This document shows, one piece after another, positions 45,067 through 54,098 of a stretch of DNA of 64,000 nt (position 1 is the first letter of the stretch; each line of letters begins with the position of its first letter). The notes below the pieces were generated by a model that made no database searches, was not told where the DNA came from, and worked only from the letters and a program-made list of their open reading frames with translations. Source of the DNA: a virus. The stretch covers positions 1-64,000 of the IMG/VR virus record IMGVR_UViG_3300005468_000016; one strand, 5' to 3'. A program made the position numbers and the translations under genes.

Positions 45067-46842
45067 ATGAGCCTCGTACCGGCGATTACGCAGCAGATCC
45101 TTGACGGGGGCCTCGGGATTCCGGCGCCAAATCCTGCACTTCTCCATGTCGGCGTGGGCATCTCCTCGGCGGGCGTGCGCAACAAGGCCCGGCTTCAGGC
45201 GGACGTGGCGACCCTGGTTTCCACGAACCAAGCCGGGCCGCTCGTCACCAAGGCCGCGCACCACTTGCAGCGGGCGGGGCAACTCTGGACCGTCCGCACC
45301 AACACCTCGAACCCCGGTTCCATCGGAGCCGTGACCAAGGTCCCCGCGGGACCCGGGACTGGGATGCTCGCGGTCACGCTCAGCACCTACATCATCCATG
45401 CCCCCGCAGCAGCCGGTGCGCCGCTCAACCTCGTGACGGGGTTTGTGCGGCTGCCGATTCCCGGCAAGATCACGATCTCGCTGGCGGCGCCGGGTGTGGC
45501 GACGAGCTACACCGTCATCGGCAAGGATCTAGAAGGCAACGTCCAGACCGAAGTCATCGCACTGGCGGCGGCCCCAAGCACGAATCTCAGTGTGAACGAG
45601 TACACCGAGATCATCTCCATTACCACGCCGTCGGACCCGATGGGCGTCTCCAGTTTCACCAACGTCTCGACGACGCCGGTTGACAGCTACGAGATGATCT
45701 TCGAGGTCACGCAGTCGGGAAGCGTCGCCGCGCAGACGATGCAATTCCGCTACAGCATGGACAAGGGGCGGACATTCTCCGCGACCTTGGTCGTGCCGGC
45801 GGGCGGGGCGTTGCAGGTGCAGACCTACGCGCCGGGCGGCTCGAACAACCCCTACCTCGGGTTCACTGTCACCTTTGCGGACGCCGCCGGTCCGGTATTC
45901 TTCGTCAAGGGCGACCGCTTCACCTTTGAGACGTTGGCTCCGACGTGGAGCCTGAACGATCTACTGACCGCGCTTGATGCGGTGGCGAACGACCCCGATG
46001 TGCGGCAACTCTACTCGGGCTTTCACGTCGTCGGGGCGGCCGATGGCACCACGTTCGCGGCGGTCGAGTCGCAGCTTCAGTCCTACGCGGACCAGAAGTT
46101 CCAGTACCGCTTCATCTACTTGGAGGCGGCACGGCAGGGCGCGGCGGTGGAATCGACCTGGGCGGCGTCCGTGGTATCGAGTTTCAACGCGACAGGCGTG
46201 CGCACGGGCGTCGTGGCGATGGATGGCGATATCGACGACCCGAGCACGCGCACGTTCCCGCGGCGGAACCTGGGCAGCGTCTATATGGCACGGCTCATGT
46301 CCTGCCCGATCTCGGAACTCCCCTCGCACGTCAATTGTGAGACGGTCTTCGGGACCAAGACGAACCTGGAAGGCATGGTGAAACTCTACCAGGGCGACGC
46401 CAGCAACACCGTCTTGACGCTCGCGAACATCGTGGCGTTCCGGACCTTCCCGACGCGCACCGGGTTCTACATCACCCGCGGAATTCTAAAGACCCTGGAG
46501 ACTTCGGACTATCGCGACATTCCGAACCGCCGGGTCATGGACACCGCCGCGACCATCGGGTACGACGCCGCGCTCCCGTTCTTGCAGGCGGAGCTTCTGG
46601 CGAATCCGACGACGGGCCAACTCGACCCGACCGAGGCGCGCAAGATCCGCGAGTACATCTTCGCGCAAGAGCAGACGGTGCTACTCGGGGGACAGCGACG
46701 GCATGTTTCCGATCTGCGGGTGGACGTGAGCACGCTCAACCCGTTCCTGCGCGACCGCACCGTCAACACCACGATCCGCATCGTGCCGCGGGGCGCTGTG
46801 GACTTTATCAACCAAGTCTACAGCTACGCGCCGACGATTTAA
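45067..46842 (+). CDS. Tail sheath protein (DUF2586-like)
   Basis: 591 residues. The N-terminus (ITQQILDGGLG), the internal beta-rich insertion at 110-290, and the C-terminal block (RNLGSVYMARLMSCPISELPSHVNCETVFGTKTNLEGMVKLYQGDASNTVLTLANIVAFRTFP ... YIFAQEQTVLLG) fit DUF2586-like contractile sheath proteins. It polymerises around the tube and contracts on infection. Confidence 0.85.
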   Translation: MSLVPAITQQILDGGLGIPAPNPALLHVGVGISSAGVRNKARLQADVATLVSTNQAGPLVTKAAHHLQRAGQLWTVRTNTSNPGSIGAVTKVPAGPGTGMLAVTLSTYIIHAPAAAGAPLNLVTGFVRLPIPGKITISLAAPGVATSYTVIGKDLEGNVQTEVIALAAAPSTNLSVNEYTEIISITTPSDPMGVSSFTNVSTTPVDSYEMIFEVTQSGSVAAQTMQFRYSMDKGRTFSATLVVPAGGALQVQTYAPGGSNNPYLGFTVTFADAAGPVFFVKGDRFTFETLAPTWSLNDLLTALDAVANDPDVRQLYSGFHVVGAADGTTFAAVESQLQSYADQKFQYRFIYLEAARQGAAVESTWAASVVSSFNATGVRTGVVAMDGDIDDPSTRTFPRRNLGSVYMARLMSCPISELPSHVNCETVFGTKTNLEGMVKLYQGDASNTVLTLANIVAFRTFPTRTGFYITRGILKTLETSDYRDIPNRRVMDTAATIGYDAALPFLQAELLANPTTGQLDPTEARKIREYIFAQEQTVLLGGQRRHVSDLRVDVSTLNPFLRDRTVNTTIRIVPRGAVDFINQVYSYAPTI

Positions 46843-46854
46843 GGAGCCGCTCCC

Positions 46855-47373
46855 ATGCCTCCGATTTCCCAGCGATATCCCTACCCGCGCATCAACGGGC
46901 TTTACGCGCAGCACGCCTCGATCAGCGTCATGATCAACGGCGTGAATTTCTACGACATCCCGGACATCTCGGGTGTCGGCGATTCGTGCGAGCCCACGAT
47001 CGTGCGGGGCCTCTCTCGGGTGGGCCTCGGCATGACCGCGGGCAACAACGAATCCGAGGACTTGCAGATCACGTTCTTTCAGAGCGTATGGCCCGAGGTG
47101 GAAAACGCCATCGATCCGAACGGCATCGGCATCTACGACATATTCCCGATCGCGCTCCATATGGAGATCACCGAGGCTGGCATCCCGACCCAGACCCGCG
47201 ACTGGGTGGCGCTCCGGCTGAGCAAGGTCACAGAGACTTCCAGTTACTCCAGCGAGCCGATCAAGACCGTGGCCACGTTCAAGAACATCGCCATGGTGCG
47301 CAACGGTCGGAATCCCGTCGTCGGGATCAACTTCAACTACAACCAGAACCTGCTCAAGATCGTGGGCGTGTAG
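46855..47373 (+). CDS. Tail tube protein
   Basis: 172 residues, TAAGGAG before the ATG. GLYAQHASISVMINGVNFYDIPDISG, then beta-strands ending VATFKNIAMVRNGRNPVVGI. Directly after the sheath and before the tail chaperone, the fixed position of the tube gene in contractile phages. Confidence 0.8.
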   Translation: MPPISQRYPYPRINGLYAQHASISVMINGVNFYDIPDISGVGDSCEPTIVRGLSRVGLGMTAGNNESEDLQITFFQSVWPEVENAIDPNGIGIYDIFPIALHMEITEAGIPTQTRDWVALRLSKVTETSSYSSEPIKTVATFKNIAMVRNGRNPVVGINFNYNQNLLKIVGV

Positions 47374-47416
47374 CCCGAACCACAACCCGCAGGGCCGAAA
47401 AGGCCGGAGGACTGCG

Positions 47417-48001
47417 ATGAACGAAGAGACCACGACCGAACCCACCCCGAACATCTACGGCACCGAGCGCAAAACTCTGCGCGCCTGGCTCGACGAAAAC
47501 CCGGAGGTCCCCGAGGGATTGACCAGCGAAATCTGTCCGCTCAAGTCCCTGGTGAAGTTCGCCTGCACGATCGGTGGCGTGGACGCCGGGTCCGCCGGCT
47601 ACGCGCAGAAGATCACCTACGATGAACTGCTGGCGTTGGCGCTCAAGGCCAAGCAGACGCATCGGGAGATTCTGGCCAAGGCAAACATCACCGAGGAGCA
47701 TAAGGCGCCGATCATCCCGGCCGATTCGCTCTATTGCGCGCTGGTGATCCAGCGCCCATCGAGTGGCCAGATCGATGCCATCCACAGCGCCGTCCTAGAG
47801 GGCGCGACCAGCATGGGCCAGGATCAGCGGGCGGGCCTGCGCACGTCCATGTTGACGCAGATGCTTCAGAAATGCGCACTCTACCCGGACGCCGGCCAGC
47901 GCCAGAAGTTGTTCGTGGACTACGGAGGCTTGCAGCAAGAGTTCACGAACAAGTGCATGATGCTCGGGCACAAGGCGGTCGAAGAGATCGTGGGAAAATA
48001 A
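47417..48001 (+). CDS. Tail assembly chaperone (short form)
   Basis: 194 residues starting MNEETTTEPTPNIYGTE. A helical protein between tube and tape measure that ends VEEIVGK just after the slippery heptamer GGGAAAA. This short form would be the more abundant product; chaperones of this kind coat the tape measure during tail assembly. Confidence 0.78.
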   Translation: MNEETTTEPTPNIYGTERKTLRAWLDENPEVPEGLTSEICPLKSLVKFACTIGGVDAGSAGYAQKITYDELLALALKAKQTHREILAKANITEEHKAPIIPADSLYCALVIQRPSSGQIDAIHSAVLEGATSMGQDQRAGLRTSMLTQMLQKCALYPDAGQRQKLFVDYGGLQQEFTNKCMMLGHKAVEEIVGK

Positions 48002-48243
48002 ACGCCCTCACGGCTCAGTTCTTTGAACCGGGCGGTGAGGGCATCGCGGGCAAGGAACTCGCGGCGCTCCTCGGATGTGACATCGACATGGAGAAGCATC
48101 CTCGCCGACATGCCCTGTTTGTCCTGATCGGTCAGGCGCTCATTGGGGCGGCGCACGCGGGGACGCTTTCCGATGGCCTGCTGCGTCTCTTTGGCGACCG
48201 CGGGGGCTTGCCTGTCTACTGGATTCAGCCGAAGGGGACCTAG
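47417..48243 (+). CDS. Tail assembly chaperone, -1 frameshift fusion
   Basis: The same start, with a -1 shift at GGGAAAA (47992-47998). The second frame continues with no ATG of its own through INALTAQFFEPGGEGIAGKELAALLG ... GLPVYWIQPKGT to TAG 48241, about 80 more residues, ending right before the tape-measure GTG. Equivalent to lambda gpGT or P2 gpE+E'. The shift gives a fixed ratio of long to short chaperone. Confidence 0.8.
47992..48042 (+). promoter_or_regulatory. Programmed -1 frameshift signal
   Basis: Slippery G-GGA-AAA at 47992-47998 in the zero frame, followed at once by the TAA stop. Five nucleotides later GCCCTCAC (48004-48011) and GTGAGGGC (48035-48042) form a perfect 8-bp stem; the loop holds a further GTTC-TTT-GAAC hairpin. 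Spacing and form are standard for -1 shifting. Confidence 0.85.
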
Positions 48244-48246
48244 ACC

Positions 48247-50223
48247 GTGGACCCGCTGGAGTGGATCTTGGCGTTCGTGGATGAGATCTCCGCCCCTGCG
48301 CGGGCGATGTCGGGGTCTGTCCGCGAATTGACCAAGTCCCTCCAGGGGTTGCAGGAGATCACGAACAAATTAAAGCCCGTCACGCTTCCGGGTTTGGGTA
48401 GCGCGGGCTCGGCTTCGTCGCGCGCCAACAATGAAATGAAGCGGTTCGCGGACATGTGGCAGAAGATCGGCCTGCGCATGCAGAAGGATCAAGCGGCGGC
48501 ACTGAAAGCCACCGAGCCTGGGGTGTCCAAGTCCTTCGCCGACATGTGGCAACGCATTGGCGCGCGGATGATGGCCGACCAGACCAAGGCCATGCGCCAG
48601 GCTGCAAAGACCGCTGCCGCCGAGGCCGAGAAGTCCGCGCACAAGTCCTACTTCGGGGGGCACAAGAGCATCTCGGGACTGCTCGGGGCGCGGGCTGAGC
48701 ACAAGATGAGCGGCTTGGCCACGGGTGCGGCGGATGCGCTGCTCGGGGCACCTGCCACCCTGGTCACGGGCGCACTGAGCGCGGTCGGCTCTCTTGTTGA
48801 GGGCACGACCGCCATGGCCTTCAACTTCGGCAAGGCGGCCATCTCTGCGCAGGCCATGCGCGAGGAAAGCGTCGAGGCGTTTAAGGCCATCTACGGCAAC
48901 GAAGACACCGCGAATCGGCTATTTGACCAGGCCCGCAAGATGGCCAAGGACACCAAGTTTGACACCGTCGATGTCGTCAAGATGTATAACACCCTCGCCG
49001 CGAACAACTTTGGCGTGTCGGAGTTGGACAAGTGGTCGCGGGCGGTGGCGGACATTGAGAGCGCCCGCAAAGGCAAGGGCGAAACCTTCCTTAACGCGAT
49101 CTCGCGCATCCGCGGCAGTCAACTCGCTTCCTTTGGACAGGTGCAGTCGGCCGGCTTGCAAGGCCCCGGCATTGAGAACGTCTTCCGGGAGTTGGCCAAA
49201 GTCAAGGGCATGGACACCAACACCGACCGATTCAAGTGGATGAAGCTGTTCCGGAAGGGTGGCGTCACCCGAGAAGAGGCCCTGCAAGCGGTCGAGCAGG
49301 CGGTCGCTGGGAAGTACGACACGCGCACCGGCAAGGTGGGTGAGTTCGCCGCCGCCCAGGGTAGCAAAACGTGGTCGGGCGTTCTCTCGAACATCAAGAA
49401 CGGCCTCGGCGATGTGCTCAATATGAGATTCTCAGAGAACCATCCGATCAACAAGTTCAAAGAGATTCTGATGGCAATCGGAAGTCCAGGTGGCTTGTTT
49501 GATGAGTCGAGCGAGAGCGGTCGGCGGTTCTCCAAATTGATGTCAAACCTCGTCGAAGATGTCTTCTCTATCTTTGGTGGACTCGCCGACAAGACAGACG
49601 ACTCCATCAAGTCCATCCTGTCCCTGGGCGAGGCACTGGAGCGGCAATTCAAGAAGGTGACCGATTACATCCGAGACAAGATCACGCCGGCCATCGTCGA
49701 GGCCATCAACTCCCCGAACCTCGATCAGCACTTGACTGCATTCGCGGCCAAGATCATCACGATCATCTCAAAGGGAATCCTCGCCGCGCTCGATGCCGCG
49801 TTGCCAGAGTGGGTCACGGGGCCAAAGAACCTGCCGCCATTGCCATCTGGGGTGGTCACGCCGTGGAATATAAACAACGTCACGCCATCGTCGGCTGGGA
49901 CCTCGCCGGCTGCTGGTGGTGGGGTGGAACTTGGCGGCGGCATCACCTCGCACGCAGGTGGCGGCAAGATCCCTGGTCCATTCGGACGCCCCCGCATGAT
50001 TATCGGACACGGCACCGAGGAGATTCTACCGCTCGGAACCTCGCTCGCCAGCATGCGCGGTGGCGATGGCGCGGGCATGAGCGTTACCGCTCCGGTTCAC
50101 ATCTACGGCAATCTCTCGATGGACGAATCCGACATCAGCCGCGCCGTCGAGCAAGGGATTCAGCGGGGCGGGATGTTGCTGCTTGAAAAGCTCGCCGTTG
50201 CCCAAGGGGCACAGAGGGCCTGA
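48247..50223 (+). CDS. Tape measure protein
   Basis: 658 residues, GTG start. N-terminal helices include a 30-residue tandem repeat (FADMWQ at 67 and 97). An amphipathic, partly hydrophobic segment follows (GLATGAADALLGAPATLVTGALSAVGSLV), then long helices. The C-terminus has SHAGGGKIPGPFGRPRMIIGHGTEEILP, a Gly-rich hairpin common to tape-measure ends. Its length sets tail length; this predicts a fairly short tail. Confidence 0.9.
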   Translation: MDPLEWILAFVDEISAPARAMSGSVRELTKSLQGLQEITNKLKPVTLPGLGSAGSASSRANNEMKRFADMWQKIGLRMQKDQAAALKATEPGVSKSFADMWQRIGARMMADQTKAMRQAAKTAAAEAEKSAHKSYFGGHKSISGLLGARAEHKMSGLATGAADALLGAPATLVTGALSAVGSLVEGTTAMAFNFGKAAISAQAMREESVEAFKAIYGNEDTANRLFDQARKMAKDTKFDTVDVVKMYNTLAANNFGVSELDKWSRAVADIESARKGKGETFLNAISRIRGSQLASFGQVQSAGLQGPGIENVFRELAKVKGMDTNTDRFKWMKLFRKGGVTREEALQAVEQAVAGKYDTRTGKVGEFAAAQGSKTWSGVLSNIKNGLGDVLNMRFSENHPINKFKEILMAIGSPGGLFDESSESGRRFSKLMSNLVEDVFSIFGGLADKTDDSIKSILSLGEALERQFKKVTDYIRDKITPAIVEAINSPNLDQHLTAFAAKIITIISKGILAALDAALPEWVTGPKNLPPLPSGVVTPWNINNVTPSSAGTSPAAGGGVELGGGITSHAGGGKIPGPFGRPRMIIGHGTEEILPLGTSLASMRGGDGAGMSVTAPVHIYGNLSMDESDISRAVEQGIQRGGMLLLEKLAVAQGAQRA

Positions 50224-50903
50224 TGGCAACAGCGGCGGAATTACTTGCGTCAATCGCGAACAACAGGCAATTGCCATGGGTTCCCTATGCCACGGCGAAC
50301 AGTCCGCTCAACTGGCCCGATCTGCCGGAGTGGGACTCCATTGCAATCGCGGGCGCGCAGTTCCCAATTGAGGGTTTACCGCGCTATGCAAAGAAACTCG
50401 CTCACGACAAAAAGAGCGGCGTCGGCGGAGACAATCAGAAGATCACCGCCAAGGGCATGAAACCGACGCCGGTTGGAATCACCCTAAAACTATGGGTCGA
50501 TATTGCCGGTGGACCAAACTATCTCGATCTGTTTCGCGCGATGATTCCAGTTCTACTTGCTCCGCGGTTTGAGAGACGGTTTGCGCTTCCTGTGTATCAT
50601 CCAGTGCTTGAGGCTTATGGAGTGACCAGCGTGGTCTTTGTGAATATTGGCCCCATTGTTCATTCGGGCAATCGCATTTTTCATGTGGAGTTGGAAGGCG
50701 AAAACGCAGCCGACATCAAAGCTGGTCAGTCCACAAAGCAGATCAAAAAGCCGGACGAGAGTTCGCTGGCGGGCGTGGGTGGACTCCGCGGCGGCCGCTT
50801 CGGCATCGTGACCCAGACCATTCCGCGCGTGGATGGAACCTCCGTCACGACCGCTTGGCAGGGACGCATCAATATGCCGTCCAGTCGCACGGGGTTGCCA
50901 TGA
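50223..50903 (+). CDS. Tail/baseplate protein downstream of tape measure
   Basis: 226 residues starting MATAAELLASIANNRQ. WDSIAIAGAQFPIEG ... PVGITLKLWVDIAGGPNYLDLFRAMI is a beta-rich module typical of proteins at the tube-baseplate joint (Mu gp43-like slot). Role from position. Confidence 0.62.
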   Translation: MATAAELLASIANNRQLPWVPYATANSPLNWPDLPEWDSIAIAGAQFPIEGLPRYAKKLAHDKKSGVGGDNQKITAKGMKPTPVGITLKLWVDIAGGPNYLDLFRAMIPVLLAPRFERRFALPVYHPVLEAYGVTSVVFVNIGPIVHSGNRIFHVELEGENAADIKAGQSTKQIKKPDESSLAGVGGLRGGRFGIVTQTIPRVDGTSVTTAWQGRINMPSSRTGLP

Positions 50904-52396
50904 GCGACGTGGTTCTGGGCAGCATCCCCGCGATCCGTGGCAACCTCACACTGAGGCGGCGTGGCAACTGGGACAGTCGATGGGTACTCGACGATGTCAC
51001 GGAGAACAACGGAGCACCCTCTGGCATCGTCGCCTGCACATTCTGGGGCGAGTCCATTGCGGGTTTTGTGCTGCGCGGCGGTGCGCCCTACCTCCAGGCG
51101 CAGGTTCAGGTCATCGGCGGGCGCGGCAATATCACCCCAGAAAAGACCATCGAAGCGCGTGATTACCGCTACGCATCCTTTGCCCAGATCGCCCGCGAAA
51201 TCGTCGAGGACGCGGGCGAGGTGATTGCCGAAGATGTGCTCGTCGGCATTGATCAACAACTGGTCGGCTGGACGCGCTGTGCGGGACCGTGGCTCGTCGA
51301 ACTTGAGCGCCTGATCGGCACGCGCAACGATCCGGATGGTGTGAACGACGGCACGACGTGGAATGTGCGGCTGTCTGATGGGCAGATCGAAATCCGTCCG
51401 CCTGTTGAGCAAGACACCGTTCCCGCGCTTCAGATGCTCGCGGACCACATCACCGAGCGCAAGCGCATCTACAAACTCGACGACGAGACGGCGGGATTGG
51501 TTATCAAGCCGGGCGATCGGTTCGAGGGCATTATCGCCGATACCGTCGAGTACATCGTCGAGCAAGAATCTCTGACCGTCGAGGTCTACTACCGGCCATC
51601 TGTCGCGCCACCAGGTCAGGCGCTCGACCGCATGGTGCAAGCCTGGCAAGAAAACTGGAATATGGGGCATGCGCGGTATCGAGAAACCGAGATCGATCCG
51701 CTCGGTTACTATCTCGGAACCGTGCGCGGGGTCCGCAACAACGGCGACATCGATCTCCAGGCGGACGATTCGCGCATCGGCTTTGTGAACGACTTTCCGG
51801 TGTTCTCCGGACTGCCCGGCTGGCAAATCACGCCCGTTCCAAAGGGTCCGACGTTTGCGGGCGCTCGCGGTATCTTCGGCTGGTCGGGCGGCGACAAGAG
51901 CAAGAAAGTCTGTCTTGCATGGGCCAGCGAACCCGCGGCGGCACTCGATACCGCGACCATCGAAGCGCGCACGCTCATCGAATGGAAGGCGCCCACGCAT
52001 CGCATCATCGGCAAGAGCGAGGTCGTGGACGGCGATCAGGAAGTCATCAACGGCGATGACATCACCGAGCACGACGTAGGGCGCGGGGGCACGCCGATCA
52101 TTCTTCCGGGTTCCTCTCTTACGTCTGCGGGCGGCGCTGTGAATGGTTTCGGCACGGACTGCGGATTTACGCTGGTCGCCTTGGCGGGTTCCACGGTCAG
52201 TCCGGGTGCTATCGCGCAGGTGACCTTCGCACGCCAATTCAAGAAGGCCCCGCAATCCGTCTCCTTTGGTGCGCAAGATGCAGTCTCCGCGTTGGTGGGT
52301 CTTTGGGCCAGTAGTCTGACGGCGAGTGGCATGGAGATCTCGACAGCCGCCCCATGGGCCGGTGGTCTTCGCTTTTCGGTCATTATCAAGGAATAG
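50900..52396 (+). CDS. Baseplate hub-type protein
   Basis: 498 residues (ATGA overlap). Residues 1-300 contain DVTENNGAPSGIVACTFWGE, ARDYRYASFAQIAREIVEDAGE and SDGQIEIRPPVEQDTVP, consistent with a gpD/gp27-like hub that continues the tube. The C-terminal 130 residues (ITEHDVGRGGTPIILPGSSLTSAG ... GLRFSVIIKE) form a beta-rich addition. Family not certain. Confidence 0.65.
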   Translation: MSDVVLGSIPAIRGNLTLRRRGNWDSRWVLDDVTENNGAPSGIVACTFWGESIAGFVLRGGAPYLQAQVQVIGGRGNITPEKTIEARDYRYASFAQIAREIVEDAGEVIAEDVLVGIDQQLVGWTRCAGPWLVELERLIGTRNDPDGVNDGTTWNVRLSDGQIEIRPPVEQDTVPALQMLADHITERKRIYKLDDETAGLVIKPGDRFEGIIADTVEYIVEQESLTVEVYYRPSVAPPGQALDRMVQAWQENWNMGHARYRETEIDPLGYYLGTVRGVRNNGDIDLQADDSRIGFVNDFPVFSGLPGWQITPVPKGPTFAGARGIFGWSGGDKSKKVCLAWASEPAAALDTATIEARTLIEWKAPTHRIIGKSEVVDGDQEVINGDDITEHDVGRGGTPIILPGSSLTSAGGAVNGFGTDCGFTLVALAGSTVSPGAIAQVTFARQFKKAPQSVSFGAQDAVSALVGLWASSLTASGMEISTAAPWAGGLRFSVIIKE

Positions 52397-52398
52397 CC

Positions 52399-52830
52399 AT
52401 GGCAGCGACGGATTACGGCTCAGACCTTAGCACCTACGCCGACGTGTCGAGCGGCATCGCGGACCTTGATCCGACGTTCGCGGTCATCGCGGGGCCGCGC
52501 GTGGTCGTGGAACGCATCGCCCGCAAGCTCATGACGCCGACGGGGTCGATGCTCAAGGCGGGCTGGGGCTTTGACCTGCGCGCGATCCTGCAAGCCTCGC
52601 TGACCTCGGCACAACTCGGCCAGCTCCGCGGCATCGTCTCAGACCAGATCCTGGGCGAACCGGAAGTGGCCGACGCCGAAGTCACCATCAACTATACGAT
52701 TCAGCTTAAGCGCCTCGACATCGTCGGGACCGTCACCCTCGTTTCGGGCGCGGTGTTTCCGCTGGTCTTTGTCGTGACCCCGGAACTTGTCCAGCCGATC
52801 TTTGACGACATCCTAGAGGTGAACCAGTGA
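52399..52830 (+). CDS. Baseplate wedge protein, gp25/gpW-like
   Basis: 143 residues. MAATDYGSDLSTYADVSSGI ... VVERIARKLMTPTGSM..AGWGFDLRAIL has the outline of gp25/GPW or Mu gp46-like baseplate proteins: 'GSD', a diagonal arrangement and the final beta part (TLVSGAVFPLVFVV). Directly before the J-like gene as in P2 and Mu. Confidence 0.72.
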   Translation: MAATDYGSDLSTYADVSSGIADLDPTFAVIAGPRVVVERIARKLMTPTGSMLKAGWGFDLRAILQASLTSAQLGQLRGIVSDQILGEPEVADAEVTINYTIQLKRLDIVGTVTLVSGAVFPLVFVVTPELVQPIFDDILEVNQ

Positions 52831-54098
52831 CCGCGACGCTCCAACAACTTCTCACGGTCAATACGCCGCCGCAGAACGCCCAGTTTATGGTGGCGAAGTT
52901 GGCAGGCATCGGGTTCCCGAACACCACGAACTGGACGACGGGAACCGTTCCGCTCACGTTGCTGCAAACGATCGGCTTCCCGCTTACCGACATCCAATCG
53001 ACGCGGTTTAAGTACGCCGCCGCAAGCCTGCTCGACTATGCCGCCATCCCCGAAGATCAGGGCGGACCGGGGCGCGACTGGCTCGAACTCCACGCCGATC
53101 AGGTCTTTAACAACCAAGCATTCCCGGCGGTTGCGACCGAGATTGACGAAACCTTTACGGACGCCGCGAACCAAGGCCCCTTCACGATTGGCCCCGGGGG
53201 TGCGGGCGTCGCCGTGGGCCAGGGCCAGCCGATCTACCGCACCACGAACAGCGCCAACGTCGTGCTGCCACTCGGGGGCAGTGTCGTTATTCGGGTCCGC
53301 GCGCCCTCGCCAGGGACCGCGTTCAATGTCCCCGATGGCGCGCTTACCTTCTTTGCGGCGGGACGGCTTCCGGGTGTCACCGTCAGCAACATCGGCCCCG
53401 GTTCAATCAAGGTCGCAGGGACCGATGCAGAAGCCAACTCGGCGCTGGTTCAGCGGTGCCGCACCAAGTGGGCGCTGCTCTCGACGGGGAGTCCGGTTCC
53501 GGCCTATATCAATTGGGCGCTCTATGCGGGCCAGGGTCAGGTCGGCAAGGTCAAGCCGCGCGTCAATCTCTTCCTGAATGATCCGGGGCGCGTGGATCTT
53601 TACTTGGCCAGTCCCGCGGGTGGTGGTGTGGCGCCGGCTGTGGTGGATCGGGTGCAGGAGTTTATCGCCCCGCTTCCGGTGGCGGCCGAACGAACGGGCG
53701 CGCGGATTCCGGAGACCGCAAAGTGCGTGGTGTCGAGCGCCAACAGCAAGACGATCTTTATCAATGGCACGATCTTGGTCTACCCGGAGTTTAATAACTC
53801 CACGTTCAAGGCGCAGATCGCCTCCGACATCGCGGCCTACCAGGGCGCGTTCCCGATTGGTGGGGTGCTCGACAATCCCCCGACCATGTTCGGGCATGTC
53901 CCCTATACCCGAGTCCTCCAGCTCCTGCTCAACCGCAGCGGGGTGGCGCTAGAACCCGCACAAGAGGCATTGAGCAACCTCACGATCAGCCCAGACAATG
54001 TGCTGTTTTTTAAGATTAACCTGCTGCTTGATCCGATCGATTCGGTCACGTTCGACATCAGCGGCCTGCAACTGGCCTCTGTGACAAGGCCGACGTAA
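52827..54098 (+). CDS. Baseplate J-like protein
   Basis: 423 residues (GTGA overlap). LASPAGGGVAPAVVDRVQEFIAPLPVAAERTGARIPETAKCVVSSA and KAQIASDIAAYQGAFPIGG are the J/gp47-like central motifs; the N-terminal RFKYAAASLLDYAAIPEDQGGPGRDWLELHA replaces the usual head. Forms the baseplate wedge with the previous protein. Confidence 0.78.
   Translation: MTATLQQLLTVNTPPQNAQFMVAKLAGIGFPNTTNWTTGTVPLTLLQTIGFPLTDIQSTRFKYAAASLLDYAAIPEDQGGPGRDWLELHADQVFNNQAFPAVATEIDETFTDAANQGPFTIGPGGAGVAVGQGQPIYRTTNSANVVLPLGGSVVIRVRAPSPGTAFNVPDGALTFFAAGRLPGVTVSNIGPGSIKVAGTDAEANSALVQRCRTKWALLSTGSPVPAYINWALYAGQGQVGKVKPRVNLFLNDPGRVDLYLASPAGGGVAPAVVDRVQEFIAPLPVAAERTGARIPETAKCVVSSANSKTIFINGTILVYPEFNNSTFKAQIASDIAAYQGAFPIGGVLDNPPTMFGHVPYTRVLQLLLNRSGVALEPAQEALSNLTISPDNVLFFKINLLLDPIDSVTFDISGLQLASVTRPT

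Noticed and set aside
46681-47454. 257-codon minus-strand frame
   Set aside because: Antisense shadow across the sheath end and the tube gene; no coupling to any neighbour.
50726-52276. 516-codon open frame on the minus strand
   Set aside because: It lies exactly opposite the baseplate genes, which have the operon overlaps and phage-like content. It is a GC-rich shadow frame.
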